NCBI GenBank assembly: GCA_964607015.1
Contig: CAZSHN010000003.1
Location: forward strand, 1-48,523
Length of the DNA: 48,523 nucleotides
From: CAYUNN01 sp964607015
GTDB lineage: Bacteria > Patescibacteriota > Minisyncoccia > Minisyncoccales > JAGGXC01
Direction of reading: 5' to 3'
The first letter of the stretch is position 1. Every line of letters begins with the position of its first letter. The position numbers were made by a program, and so were the translations under genes. This document shows positions 16,534-24,733 of this stretch, in pieces. The notes below the pieces were generated by a model. That model worked only from the letters and a program-made list of their open reading frames with translations. It ran no database searches and was not told the DNA's origin.

Positions 16534-17907
16534 ATGAATAGGAAGTACTGTAAGATATTAATTGTTATCTTTGCTGTCTTGTTTTTCGTCGGAGCTCCTC
16601 TGGCTATTTTTTATGCTCAAGGATATCGTTTTAACTTTGACGAAAGAAAACTAGTAAAAACTGGTGGATTTTTTATAAAAGCAAGCCCTGCTCAATGCAT
16701 GGTATATATAGACGATGAATTCACCAAAAATACTGACTTTATCTTTGGTGAATCATTTATTAAAAATCTCCTACCAAAAGAATACAAAATTAGAGTAGAA
16801 AAAAATGGCTATGTTTCCTGGGAAAAAACATTAAGAGTAGAAAAAGAAATGGTTACTAAAGCAGAAAACATAACTCTTTTTCAAAAAGACATTAACTTTT
16901 CTCCGGTAAGCAATAAAGTAAAGGCTTATTTCCCTTCTCCTGACCAAGGACAAATACTTCTCAAAAGACAAGGGGAAGAAAATTATTATCTTGAATTAAT
17001 AAATTCAGAAGGAGGAGAGGGAAATATAATAATAAATGAAGAAGATTTAAAAGGAGTAACCATAAAAAACGTCTTATGGAATCATAATTCAGAAGATATT
17101 CTAATAGAAAAAGAAATTGGAGGAAAAAATTCTTTTTCGATTATAACAAACCTAGAAAACAACTCTTCTCAAACTATAATTAATCTTCCTACAAGCACCG
17201 AAGAAATAAAGTTCAACCCCTATAACCCAAATGAATTATTTTTTACAGAAAACAAAGAAAGTAAAAATCTTTTTAAATTAACCTTAAGCCAAGAAGGAGA
17301 ACCGGAAGAAATAATAAAAAATATTAGATCTTACACAATAGAAGGTAGAAATATTTTCTGGGTCGACAAAGAAGGATTCATTTTTGAATCTAGTCTTTCT
17401 GGAGAAAAAACAGAAAAGATAAATAGCAAACCTTTTCCCTTGGAAGAAATAGAAGGAATTAAAGTTTTCAATGGAAAGGTATTTATAGAAAGCAACGACA
17501 ATCTTTACATTTTCAATAAAGAAAAGGAAGAATTCGAGCAGATTGAAAATAATGTTAAAGAAATAATCCTTTCTCCAGACGGAAAAAGAATTTCAATGAT
17601 AAACAACCACGAGATATATCTTTTCTTTTTATCAGAGATTCTTGAACAACCAAGAAGAGAAGAAAACGAGAAGGTTTTCCTAACTAGATTATCAAAAGAA
17701 ATAAAAGAAACCTTCTGGTTAAATAATCACTACCTCTTATTTAGTAGTGGAGATAAGATAAAAATAACAGAAACTGACAACAGAGACGGGTTAAATATTA
17801 TTACGATTAAGGAATACGAAAATCCAGAAATATTTTGGAATAGCAATAATAATAGAGTTTATGTTTTGAGTAAAAATAACTTCTACCGTTCAGATCAATT
17901 ATTCTAA
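16534..17907 (+). CDS. Membrane-anchored PEGA-domain / beta-propeller-like protein
   Basis: The 457-residue protein has one N-terminal membrane helix (about residues 7-29), then a PEGA domain (about 44-110, with LPKEYKIRVEKNGYVSWEKTLRVEKE). The rest is a beta-rich region with repeated short strands and turns such as YFPSPDQGQILL, LWNHNSEDILIE and ILSPDGKRISMI, resembling TolB/WD40-like blades. It is probably anchored outside the cell. The substrate and role are unknown. It is the only plus-strand gene in the central 44 kb and converges with the glycosylase gene, 4 nt apart and without a terminator. Confidence 0.8.
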   Translation: MNRKYCKILIVIFAVLFFVGAPLAIFYAQGYRFNFDERKLVKTGGFFIKASPAQCMVYIDDEFTKNTDFIFGESFIKNLLPKEYKIRVEKNGYVSWEKTLRVEKEMVTKAENITLFQKDINFSPVSNKVKAYFPSPDQGQILLKRQGEENYYLELINSEGGEGNIIINEEDLKGVTIKNVLWNHNSEDILIEKEIGGKNSFSIITNLENNSSQTIINLPTSTEEIKFNPYNPNELFFTENKESKNLFKLTLSQEGEPEEIIKNIRSYTIEGRNIFWVDKEGFIFESSLSGEKTEKINSKPFPLEEIEGIKVFNGKVFIESNDNLYIFNKEKEEFEQIENNVKEIILSPDGKRISMINNHEIYLFFLSEILEQPRREENEKVFLTRLSKEIKETFWLNNHYLLFSSGDKIKITETDNRDGLNIITIKEYENPEIFWNSNNNRVYVLSKNNFYRSDQLF

Positions 17908-17911
17908 AACC

Positions 17912-18481
17912 TTATTTCTTAGAAACAAAATCATTATCTTTGATATAGAAGCGCCAAGGTTTATCAGCCCATTCCTGGGCATAATCAATCCCAATTCTTT
18001 TAGTTGAAACAATTTGGGGTTTTTTCTTTTCTCTTTCTTCCACCCAGACTCTTTTAGAATAAACTAAATCTTCTTCGTTAAGTCTTTTATCAATGCCCAT
18101 CCATTTACATAACTTTCCCGGACCATCTGTCTTCCCCTTAACCTTCTCACTATAAGAACCAATTGGCTCTAAGGCTCTGATTAAAATACACTCCGGATCT
18201 CCTTTCCCCTTAGTTGTAATATTTAATTGCCAATGGATACCATAACAAAGATAGATATAAAAATAGCCGCCTTTTAAATAGACCGGCTTACACCTTGGAG
18301 TTACTTTTCCGTTATAGGCATGAGAAGCTTTATCTTCAGGCCCAATATATGCTTCTACCTCAACAATTTTTCCTACCAACTTACTCTTCCCCTTTTTTCT
18401 AACCAAATATTTTCCTAAAATATCTTTAGCAACCTCAAGAGTTGGTCTGACATAGAAACTTCTTGGTAATCTTTTGCTCAT
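17912..18481 (-). CDS. mpg: Alkyladenine (3-methyladenine) DNA glycosylase, AAG/MPG family
   Basis: The enzyme removes alkylated purines to start base excision repair. The 189-residue length and the motifs are typical: LPRSFYVRPTLEVAKDILGKYLV, then VEVEAYIGPEDKASHAYNG containing the catalytic Glu, the tyrosine-rich GGYFYIYLCYGIHWQLN, and LIRALEP. The C-terminal TKRIGIDYAQEW matches the family end (RIGI..A...PWRF). It lies downstream of the Cas4-like nuclease gene, both possibly concerned with DNA. Confidence 0.95.
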   Translation of the reverse strand: MSKRLPRSFYVRPTLEVAKDILGKYLVRKKGKSKLVGKIVEVEAYIGPEDKASHAYNGKVTPRCKPVYLKGGYFYIYLCYGIHWQLNITTKGKGDPECILIRALEPIGSYSEKVKGKTDGPGKLCKWMGIDKRLNEEDLVYSKRVWVEEREKKKPQIVSTKRIGIDYAQEWADKPWRFYIKDNDFVSKK

Positions 18482-18484
18482 TTA

Positions 18485-18508
18485 AATAAAAACAGCTTCT
18501 AAAAGCTG
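18485..18508 (-). terminator. Hairpin with T tract between nuclease and glycosylase genes
   Basis: The stem CAGCTT/AAGCTG (18493-18498 and 18503-18508) with a 4-nt loop is followed on the minus strand by TTTTTATT. It looks like a terminator for the upstream gene, but the T tract ends only 3 nt before the glycosylase ATG. A possible promoter, TTGATA (18519-18524)-N17-TAGAAG (18496-18501), overlaps it, so an attenuator is also possible. Confidence 0.5.
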
Positions 18509-18524
18509 GTTTTTAAAATATCAA

Positions 18525-19256
18525 TTAAGCTTTTTTAACTTTTACCTTTTTCTTTTTCTTTGACTTCTTCTTTCCTTTTTTCTCTTTTTCTCGGATAGCC
18601 TTTTTAAAATCACCCCATTTCATATTGTCTTTTCCGGCTAAACGGCAAAGTTCTTTGTACTGACAAAATCTGCATTGCCAATTAGAAGAATCAGAAAGCT
18701 TTTTGGGAATAAGATTCTTTTTAAGATTAATTCTTAACCTTCTAAAATCTTTCAATATTTTCTTTGCTGTCTTTTCATTATAATCAACTAAAAACTCTTT
18801 TATCTTAGAGCTATCCTTTCCTTCGTATAACAAGATTCCTTTCTTGATCTTAAAAAAATGAAGATAAAGCTGAAGCTGTAGAACATTTTCTTCTTTCGGC
18901 TTATTCATTCTATTCAATATCATGCTGTTAATACTCTTAAAATCTACCACATACAGCTCATTATTTACTCTCACAATCGCGTCTGCCCTTCCTCCAATAT
19001 CTTCTGTAGGAGGAATGTCAATTTCTGAAGCTACTGCAATTCCCAGAGAAAACAAGTCACGCATTAATCTTAAATGAACATAGTTTCCCTGATCAAAAAT
19101 CCTTAAAATCCTTGGCTCCATTTCTTTGCAAGGTGCATTTTTAAATTTAAAGAAAATTTGACGTGGGCATTTCCCAGCATCACTTATATAGAACTTCTTC
19201 TTTTCTCTTTCTTCCCTCTTGTCCTGATAATATTTATCAATTAATTCTTTGAGCAT
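18525..19256 (-). CDS. Cas4-like RecB-family nuclease with Fe-S cysteines (no CRISPR nearby)
   Basis: The 243-residue protein fits the PD-(D/E)XK nuclease fold. His61 in GNYVH, Asp92 in GRADAIV, Asp105-Phe-Lys107 in VVDFKS and the QLQLYLHFF block (Gln127, Gln129, Tyr131) correspond to the RecB/Cas4 motifs. Cys30 near the N terminus and Cys195, Cys198, Cys204 (CRFCQYKELC) form the four-cysteine set that binds a [4Fe-4S] cluster in Cas4 and AddB. The last 30 residues are a Lys-rich tail. There is no cas1, cas2 or repeat array in the window, so a general role in DNA end processing or repair is more likely than spacer acquisition. Confidence 0.82.
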   Translation of the reverse strand: MLKELIDKYYQDKREEREKKKFYISDAGKCPRQIFFKFKNAPCKEMEPRILRIFDQGNYVHLRLMRDLFSLGIAVASEIDIPPTEDIGGRADAIVRVNNELYVVDFKSINSMILNRMNKPKEENVLQLQLYLHFFKIKKGILLYEGKDSSKIKEFLVDYNEKTAKKILKDFRRLRINLKKNLIPKKLSDSSNWQCRFCQYKELCRLAGKDNMKWGDFKKAIREKEKKGKKKSKKKKKVKVKKA

Positions 19257-19263
19257 TTTTAAA

Positions 19264-19290
19264 CAAAAAAAATAACTTACAGCTAGTTAT
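19264..19290 (-). terminator. Terminator after rpsI
   Basis: An AT-rich 6-bp stem ATAACT/AGTTAT (19272-19277 and 19285-19290) is followed on the minus strand by eight Ts and TGTTT. It would end the long alpha-operon transcript. Confidence 0.6.
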
Positions 19291-19329
19291 ATTTTCACAT
19301 TTTAGGATGGTCCAGTCAAACAAAAAGTA

Positions 19330-19776
19330 TTATCTCTTCTGCCATTGAGGAGATCTTCTTGCACCCTTTTTACCAAACTTCTTCCTTTCTTTCATTCTTG
19401 GGTCTCTGGTTAAATAACCTACTTTCTTTAGCCTTTTCTTAAAGTCAGCATTGAATAATACTAAAGCTCTGGAAATACCATGCCTTACTGCTTCTGCTTG
19501 AGCGTTGATACCTCCTCCCCTTACTATCACTTTCACTTTAAACTTATCCTCACAATTCATTTTATCTAGCGGACTTAAAACCTTCTTCTGCAATTTTTCT
19601 TGCTTGAAATAATCTTTAAGATTGTTGTCATTAACAATAACTTGATTCTTTCCTTTGGTCCAAATCCTAACCCTAGCTACAGCGGTTTTTCTTCTTCCAA
19701 CTGACTCGTAATATCTTTCATCTTTCTTGCTCTCTTTCTTTGTTTCTTTTTTAATTTTTTCTTTTGTTTTAGGCAT
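19330..19776 (-). CDS. rpsI: 30S ribosomal protein S9
   Basis: S9 reaches into the P site with its basic C-terminal tail. The 148 residues include the family pattern YYESVGRRKTAVARVRIW, VIVRGGGINAQAEAVRHGISRAL, and the end KKFGKKGARRSPQWQKR, which finishes in KR as is usual (SPQWQKR here for the common RPQFSKR). The N-terminal 20 residues are a Lys/Glu extension. It follows rplM by 2 nt, the normal pair. Confidence 0.98.
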   Translation of the reverse strand: MPKTKEKIKKETKKESKKDERYYESVGRRKTAVARVRIWTKGKNQVIVNDNNLKDYFKQEKLQKKVLSPLDKMNCEDKFKVKVIVRGGGINAQAEAVRHGISRALVLFNADFKKRLKKVGYLTRDPRMKERKKFGKKGARRSPQWQKR

Positions 19777-19778
19777 TT

Positions 19779-20126
19779 TTATTCAAATTTTAACCTTTTA
19801 ATTCTCTCTTTTCTTAATTTGTTACCAGGGAGCATTCCAAAAACAGATCTTTTTATTACTTCTGTTGGATCTTTTTCAAAAATTTCTTCAAGTGGTTCTT
19901 CTTTTAAACCTCCTGGATATCCAGTGTGATGATAATACTTTTTTTGTTTCATTTTCTTTCCGCTTAATCTAATTTTGTCTGCGTTTTTGACTACCACGGA
20001 ATCACCAACATCTTCATGAGGAACAAACTCAGGCTTATTCTTTCCCTGTAACAAAAGAGCGATCTGAGAAGAAACTCTTCCTAATGATTTTCCCGCAACA
20101 TCTATTGTATGAATTTCTCTTTTCAT
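19779..20126 (-). CDS. rplM: 50S ribosomal protein L13 (short)
   Basis: L13 is an early 23S rRNA assembly protein. The family blocks DVAGKSLGRVSSQIALLL, HHTGYPGGLKE and VFGMLPGNKLRKERIKRLK are present. At 115 residues it lacks about 20 N-terminal residues and some of the tail of the 142-residue E. coli protein. The start overlaps the rplQ stop by ATGA, which supports translational coupling and the short N terminus. Confidence 0.97.
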   Translation of the reverse strand: MKREIHTIDVAGKSLGRVSSQIALLLQGKNKPEFVPHEDVGDSVVVKNADKIRLSGKKMKQKKYYHHTGYPGGLKEEPLEEIFEKDPTEVIKRSVFGMLPGNKLRKERIKRLKFE

Positions 20127-20473
20127 TTTACTAATTCAATTATTACCATTTTAGCACCATCGGAATTTCTCGGGCCCACTTTTATTATCCTAGTATAGCC
20201 TCCCTTTCTTTCTTTGTACTTTGGTGCAATTTCTTTTTCTAATTTTTTAACTACTTTTGGCGACAAATCAGCAATCATCTTTCTTCTTTTATTCAAATCT
20301 ATCTTCTTTGCCTTAGTAATATACTTTTCAGCTAGTCGAGATATTTCTTTTGCTCTAGCCTCAGTAGTTTTTATTCTTTCTTTTAAAAGAAGATTACTAA
20401 TTAAGCTTGTCAAAAAAGCTTTTCTTTGATCTCTTGTTCGATTAAATTTTCGGCCTTTCGTCTTCTTTTTCAT
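20123..20473 (-). CDS. rplQ: 50S ribosomal protein L17
   Basis: L17 sits near the peptide exit tunnel. The start KFNRTRDQRKAFLTSLISNLLLKERIKTTEARAKE is the family signature block; only the shorter segments within it are needed for recognition: NRTRDQRKA and IKTTEARAKE. At 116 residues it has normal length. It follows rpoA by 4 nt and overlaps rplM. Confidence 0.97.
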   Translation of the reverse strand: MKKKTKGRKFNRTRDQRKAFLTSLISNLLLKERIKTTEARAKEISRLAEKYITKAKKIDLNKRRKMIADLSPKVVKKLEKEIAPKYKERKGGYTRIIKVGPRNSDGAKMVIIELVK

Positions 20474-20477
20474 GAAT

Positions 20478-21440
20478 TTACTTCAACTCTAAATTATATT
20501 TCTTTAAAGCTTTTTTAATCTCTTTTAATCCTTTTTCTCCAAAACCATCAATTTCTAAAAGAGTTTCTTCTTTTCTCTGTAAAAGACCAGCCAATGTCTT
20601 AATATTATTTCCAATCAAAGCATTTGCTGTTCTTGAAGAAATATTAAGATCTTCAATTTCTATTTCAGAAGGATCTTCTTCTTGTTCTTCTTTCTTTTCT
20701 TCTTTTTTCTCTTCTTTCTTTGTCTTCTTCTTTCCTTTTTTCTCTTTTTCTTCTGGAGCAAAACTCTCAGAGATTAAAGAAAAATGCTTTACTAATATTT
20801 CTGATGCTTGATATAGAACCTGTTCTGGATCAAGAGTGCCATCAGTAGTAATGTCAACTTTTAGTTTATTAAAATCAGTCCTTTCTCCCACTCTCATATT
20901 CTCTACATGAAAAGATACTTTCTTTACCGGATTAAAAATTGCATCAAGTTGAATCTCCCCTACTGATAACTTTTCTTTTTCTTTCATTTGTTCTGCAGAA
21001 GCATAACCTCTTCCTGATTCAATTTGAATCTCTATCTCTAAAGTAGTTCCTTTGCTAGTAATAGTAGCAATGGGCACTGACTTACTAATCAATTTTACCT
21101 GAGAAGGTAAATTAAAGTCTTCGCCTATCACTTCTTTTTCTCCTTTTACTTGAAGAGTTGCTCTTTGAGGCTCTGAAGTGAATATCTTAAATCTTAATTT
21201 TTTTAAGTTCTGGCAGATGTCTATCACATCCTCTTTTACTCCAGAAATGGTAGAAAACTCGTGCTGAGCACCCTTGATCTTAATTTTAGTAACAGCTGCT
21301 CCTTCAAGAGAAGAAAGCAAAACTCTTCTTAAAGAATTACCAAGAGTAACTCCATATCCTGGGTAAAGTCCTTCTACTTCGAAAACTGCTCTGTTGTCTT
21401 CTTTTTTAATAATTTTAGGTTGAGAAGGTAAAGGAATCAT
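20478..21440 (-). CDS. rpoA: RNA polymerase alpha subunit
   Basis: Alpha dimerises to start RNA polymerase assembly. The N-terminal domain (about 1-225) has GYGVTLGNSLRRVLLSSLEG and VNMRVGERTDFNKL-type blocks. A 30-residue linker of alternating Lys and Glu (about 228-255) is followed by the C-terminal DNA/activator-binding domain (about 258-320: LNISSRTANALIGNNIKTLAGLL). The linker is much more charged than in most bacteria. It is 320 residues long and follows rpsD by 26 nt in the normal alpha-operon order. Confidence 0.98.
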   Translation of the reverse strand: MIPLPSQPKIIKKEDNRAVFEVEGLYPGYGVTLGNSLRRVLLSSLEGAAVTKIKIKGAQHEFSTISGVKEDVIDICQNLKKLRFKIFTSEPQRATLQVKGEKEVIGEDFNLPSQVKLISKSVPIATITSKGTTLEIEIQIESGRGYASAEQMKEKEKLSVGEIQLDAIFNPVKKVSFHVENMRVGERTDFNKLKVDITTDGTLDPEQVLYQASEILVKHFSLISESFAPEEKEKKGKKKTKKEEKKEEKKEEQEEDPSEIEIEDLNISSRTANALIGNNIKTLAGLLQRKEETLLEIDGFGEKGLKEIKKALKKYNLELK

Positions 21441-21466
21441 ATTTTTTTGAAATAGTTATTTAAAAA

Positions 21467-22111
21467 TTAACGAGAATAAAACTCAAAAATCATGGATATT
21501 TCTACTGGAGGAGAAATATCTTCAAGTGAAGGAAGATTTTCAACCTTTCCCTCAAGTTTTTTAATATCCACGGAAACCCAAGAAGGTAAATCCTTCTTTT
21601 TAAGGCTTGGTTCAATGTTTTTAAATATTTCTTTTTTCGCCGCCTTAGGATCAATCTGTATTTTGTCATCAATTTTTACTCGATAACTAGGAATATCAAC
21701 TTTCTTTCCGTTTACTAGAATATGTCCATGAGAAACAATTTGACGAGCTTGACTTCTGGAATCTGCAAAACCCATTCTGAAAACCATATTATCTAATCTT
21801 GATTCTAATTTTTGAATTAAAAGAGTAGGAGCATGAACAGCTTCTCCTTCTTTTGAGGTAGCTCCTCTTTTCTTCAAGACCTCTTTAACGTAGTTTCTAA
21901 ATTGACCTTCTTGTAAATTATACCAACTCTTTAGCTTCTGCTTTTCTCTCAATTCTCTATTATACTCGGAAATCTTTCTTCTTCTTTTTGCTTTTATTCC
22001 AGGAGGGTAAGGTTTTTTCACCATTGAACATTTAGGTGAAAAACATCTCTCACCTTTCAAAAAGAGTTTTGTTCCCATCCTTCTACAAATTTTGCATTTA
22101 TTGTTTTTCAT
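21467..22111 (-). CDS. rpsD: 30S ribosomal protein S4, zinc-binding form
   Basis: S4 nucleates assembly of the 16S 5' domain. Cys6, Cys9, Cys23 and Cys28 form the zinc motif of C+ S4 proteins. The S4 RNA-binding domain is clear: LESRLDNMVFRMGFADSR and ARQIVSHGHILVNGKKV. The 214-residue protein ends in IFEFYSR, like the normal SLIVELYSK end. In E. coli S4 represses its own operon; no such target could be identified here by eye. Confidence 0.98.
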   Translation of the reverse strand: MKNNKCKICRRMGTKLFLKGERCFSPKCSMVKKPYPPGIKAKRRRKISEYNRELREKQKLKSWYNLQEGQFRNYVKEVLKKRGATSKEGEAVHAPTLLIQKLESRLDNMVFRMGFADSRSQARQIVSHGHILVNGKKVDIPSYRVKIDDKIQIDPKAAKKEIFKNIEPSLKKKDLPSWVSVDIKKLEGKVENLPSLEDISPPVEISMIFEFYSR

Positions 22112-22116
22112 AATTA

Positions 22117-22569
22117 TTATACTCTACGAGGCCTAGGTGGACGACAACCGTTATGAGGAATCGGAGTAACGTCCTTAATTGAAGTTAATTCTAATCCATG
22201 AGTAGTAAGAGATCGAATAGCTGAGTCACGACCAGAACCAATCCCTTTAACAAAAACATCTACTTCTTCCATTCCAACGTATTTTGCTGTTTCACAAACT
22301 TTTGATGCTACTTTTGAAGCAGCAAAAGGAGTTGCCTTTTTTGTTCCTTTAAAACCAAGGTTTCCTGCACTAGCCCAAGCTAACGCATTTCCATTATCGT
22401 CAGTTAAAGTGATTAAGGTGTTGTTATAAGAAGAACTGATATAGACTCTTCCTTTTCTAATTCTTTTAGATTTCTTAACCTTAACTCCTTTATTCATCTT
22501 TTCTTCAATCTTCTCTCTTTCTTCTAACAACTCTTCTTTACTTTTTTGAATAACTTTTTTCTTTCCCAT
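22117..22569 (-). CDS. rpsK: 30S ribosomal protein S11
   Basis: S11 lies on the platform of the small subunit. The core from GRVYISSSYNNTLITLTDDNGN to the C-terminal PIPHNGCRPPRPRRV is complete. The protein has 150 residues because of a charged extension of about 40 residues at the N terminus (KSKEELLEEREKIEEKMNKG). It is 5 nt from rpsD. Confidence 0.98.
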   Translation of the reverse strand: MGKKKVIQKSKEELLEEREKIEEKMNKGVKVKKSKRIRKGRVYISSSYNNTLITLTDDNGNALAWASAGNLGFKGTKKATPFAASKVASKVCETAKYVGMEEVDVFVKGIGSGRDSAIRSLTTHGLELTSIKDVTPIPHNGCRPPRPRRV

Positions 22570-22591
22570 GAATTAATACTTTTATTTCTAC

Positions 22592-22981
22592 TTACTTAGG
22601 TGCAGGAGCTTTTCTTTTACCAGATCCAACAGTTTTTCTTACGTTTCCTCTAACTGTCCTGCTATTAGTTTTTGTTCTTTGTCCTCTTACTGGAAGTCTT
22701 TTAATATGGCGAATTCCTCTCCAGCAACCAATATCTTTAAGTCTTTTTAAAGAAAGCATCTTTTCTCTTCTTAATTCTCCTTCTACTTTGTGCTTTTCTT
22801 CGATTATCTTTCTTAAACGACTGGTTTCTTCTTTTGTTAATTCTTTTGCTTTCTTTTCTTTCTCAATCTTTGCTTCTTTTAATATTTTAATACTCAAAGA
22901 ATTCCCTATTCCGTAAATGTAGGTCAAGCCAACTCTTATTTCTTTGTCCTCTGGAATATTTACTCCTGCAATTCTTAACAT
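22592..22981 (-). CDS. rpsM: 30S ribosomal protein S13
   Basis: S13 contacts the large subunit and tRNAs at the head of the small subunit. The 129-residue sequence shows RIAGVNIPEDKEIRVGLTYI, RHIKRLPVRGQRTKTNSRT and the basic end. There is a slightly longer helical segment after residue 50. It is 22 nt upstream of rpsK. Confidence 0.98.
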   Translation of the reverse strand: MLRIAGVNIPEDKEIRVGLTYIYGIGNSLSIKILKEAKIEKEKKAKELTKEETSRLRKIIEEKHKVEGELRREKMLSLKRLKDIGCWRGIRHIKRLPVRGQRTKTNSRTVRGNVRKTVGSGKRKAPAPK

Positions 22982-23035
22982 AATAAAAAAATCTTTAGAA
23001 AAATAATCTAAGTTTTAATATCAAAAAACAATCAG

Positions 23036-23149
23036 CTATCCTTGTCGCTGTTTATGTTTAGAATTTTTACAAATTACATAAACTCGGCCTTTCCTTCGAA
23101 TAATCTTACAATCCCGGCAAATTTTTTTAACTGAAGATCGTACTCTCAT
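23036..23149 (-). CDS. rpmJ: 50S ribosomal protein L36, zinc-binding form
   Basis: A 37-residue frame from ATG at 23149 to TAG at 23036 translates to MRVRSSVKKICRDCKIIRRK followed by a segment with Cys27 and His32. The ligand set Cys11, Cys14, Cys27, His32 is that of zinc-binding L36. It lies between infA and rpsM, exactly where bacterial rpmJ is expected. It ends in RQG, as most L36 proteins do. Confidence 0.96.
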   Translation of the reverse strand: MRVRSSVKKICRDCKIIRRKGRVYVICKNSKHKQRQG

Positions 23150-23173
23150 GTTAAATTATTTCTCAAAGCCAAC

Positions 23174-23434
23174 CTATCTCTTTTTCCTATAAACTATCCT
23201 ACCTCTAGTCTTATCGCAAGGAGATCTTTCTATTGTTACTTTATCCCCAGGTAAGATCTTTATTCTAAAGTGTCTAATCTTTCCAGATAAGTGAGCTAAT
23301 GCTTCAACGCCGTCCTCCAGCTTAACTTTGAATAAGGCATTGGGTAATGCCTCGAGGACAACTCCATCCACTCTTTCTTCGCTCTTCCTATTGGAAGATT
23401 GACTTTGATTCGATTTATCTTTATTTTTAGCCAT
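23174..23434 (-). CDS. infA: Translation initiation factor IF-1
   Basis: IF-1 occupies the A site during initiation. The OB-fold is complete: DGVVLEALPNALFKVKLEDG, LAHLSGKIRHFRIKILPGDKV and RGRIVYRKKR. A 20-residue Ser/Lys-rich extension precedes the normal start of the fold, making 86 residues instead of about 72. It has its own predicted promoter, with a -35 box overlapping the stop codon of the preceding gene. Confidence 0.97.
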   Translation of the reverse strand: MAKNKDKSNQSQSSNRKSEERVDGVVLEALPNALFKVKLEDGVEALAHLSGKIRHFRIKILPGDKVTIERSPCDKTRGRIVYRKKR

Positions 23435-23449
23435 TAAAAACTGTTTTTA

Positions 23450-23478
23450 AAGATAGCAAAAATATCTAATTTAGTCAA
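23450..23478 (-). promoter_or_regulatory. Predicted infA promoter overlapping the upstream stop codon
   Basis: TTGACT (23473-23478) overlaps the TAA of the gene at 23471. TATCTT (23450-23455) lies 17 nt away. The predicted leader is about 9 nt. Confidence 0.5.
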
Positions 23479-24724
23479 GGATAAAATTAATTTTTATCTT
23501 TTCAAAATTCTCTGGGACCTTTCTTGTCCAAAATGGAGACTTGCTTAAGTCAACCGTAGCAACTTCTTCTTTGTTTCCTAAATAATTTACTGTTTCGGAA
23601 ATATCTTTTCCTGCTATTTCTTTTTTAACGTCAAATTCAGACATTTCTGAATATGTTTCAACAGAGAAATCAAGTCCTAAGTCAACAAATCCCTCTTCTA
23701 GATTCTCTTCCTTAATTTCCCAGTTCATAACAAGACTTTTATCATAAACTTTCTTTTTATTCAAATCCTGTTCCCTTAAATAATTTTGAATAAGCATTCT
23801 AACATCTTCTCTTGAAAAAGCCAACCCTTTTGTTTTTACCTCTGCTGAAAAGTTAAAATTATCTACTTCAGCTCCTGCTTCTATTAGGGTTGAAGTTGAA
23901 ATTATCTCTTGAGTCAAAGTTCCTTCAAGTAAAATATCTCCTGAATCTTGTGCCTTTTTATTCAGTATCTTATTCCCCTCCTCTTTTAACTTTGCTATTA
24001 CTTGCTCTTCTGCTTTAGCGATATCTTCGTCGGTAACTTGGGCAACTTCTTGTTTGATCCCTCCTTCCATTTTATCGAAAGATTCTCCATATATTTTAGT
24101 ATATAAAGCAGTGCCAGCTAATCCTGGGACAGAAAAGCTAGTAGGTCCAACATTATAATCAGGACCAGCATTATCAGCAACAACATTAACATCAATATAG
24201 CCAGGGACTTCTTTTCCTCCTTCTGTCTTCTTCCCTGGAATAATTATTTTTTCAGGTGTTCTAAAAACCTTTCCATCAGAAGACATAAACCTAGTATTTG
24301 CTCTTAATGTTTGAGAATAAGAGGAATAATCATTATAAACTCTGACGATTCCACTTGCTTTTTCTTCAGCAAATACTTTTCCTGAAGAAGAAAAGCTTTG
24401 AGAAAGAGAATTCTGCTCTTCAATAAAATCACCAGGGACAGTTTTACTTAAAATGTTTACCTGGTTTGCTTCTTCATCTATTGTTAATTCAAAACTTGAA
24501 TTAAACCTCTCCATTTTAGGTTTAATAGTTACCTCTACCTCAGAAGGAACAAAAAAATACAAGGCAAAGCCAGCCACAAAAAGAAGAATAATTACTATCC
24601 ATATCTTCTTAAATCCAAAATGAATCTTTCTTTTTTTAAAAACCTTTGGTTTTTCCTTTTTAATAGGAGTAATAATCTTTTTTGATTTTTTAGGAGAAAC
24701 AATGTCGAAAATTTCCTGTGGCAT
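23471..24724 (-). CDS. Membrane-anchored protein of unknown function (baseplate J-like region)
   Basis: The 417-residue protein has a basic cytoplasmic N terminus (1-40), one membrane helix (41-60), and a large outside part rich in beta strands. The region around ARANTRF-like residues (SQTLRANTRFMSSDGKVFRT) and the following VPGYIDVNVVADNAGPDYNVG resemble the Baseplate_J fold, a similarity noted from memory and not tested. A helical segment (about 225-265) follows. It starts 9 nt after alaS, so it shares that transcript. The function is unknown. Confidence 0.75.
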   Translation of the reverse strand: MPQEIFDIVSPKKSKKIITPIKKEKPKVFKKRKIHFGFKKIWIVIILLFVAGFALYFFVPSEVEVTIKPKMERFNSSFELTIDEEANQVNILSKTVPGDFIEEQNSLSQSFSSSGKVFAEEKASGIVRVYNDYSSYSQTLRANTRFMSSDGKVFRTPEKIIIPGKKTEGGKEVPGYIDVNVVADNAGPDYNVGPTSFSVPGLAGTALYTKIYGESFDKMEGGIKQEVAQVTDEDIAKAEEQVIAKLKEEGNKILNKKAQDSGDILLEGTLTQEIISTSTLIEAGAEVDNFNFSAEVKTKGLAFSREDVRMLIQNYLREQDLNKKKVYDKSLVMNWEIKEENLEEGFVDLGLDFSVETYSEMSEFDVKKEIAGKDISETVNYLGNKEEVATVDLSKSPFWTRKVPENFEKIKINFILD

Positions 24725-24733
24725 ATTGTTTGA

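Noticed and set aside
18525..19256. Marker of a CRISPR-Cas locus
   Set aside because: No direct-repeat array and no other cas gene could be found in the window.
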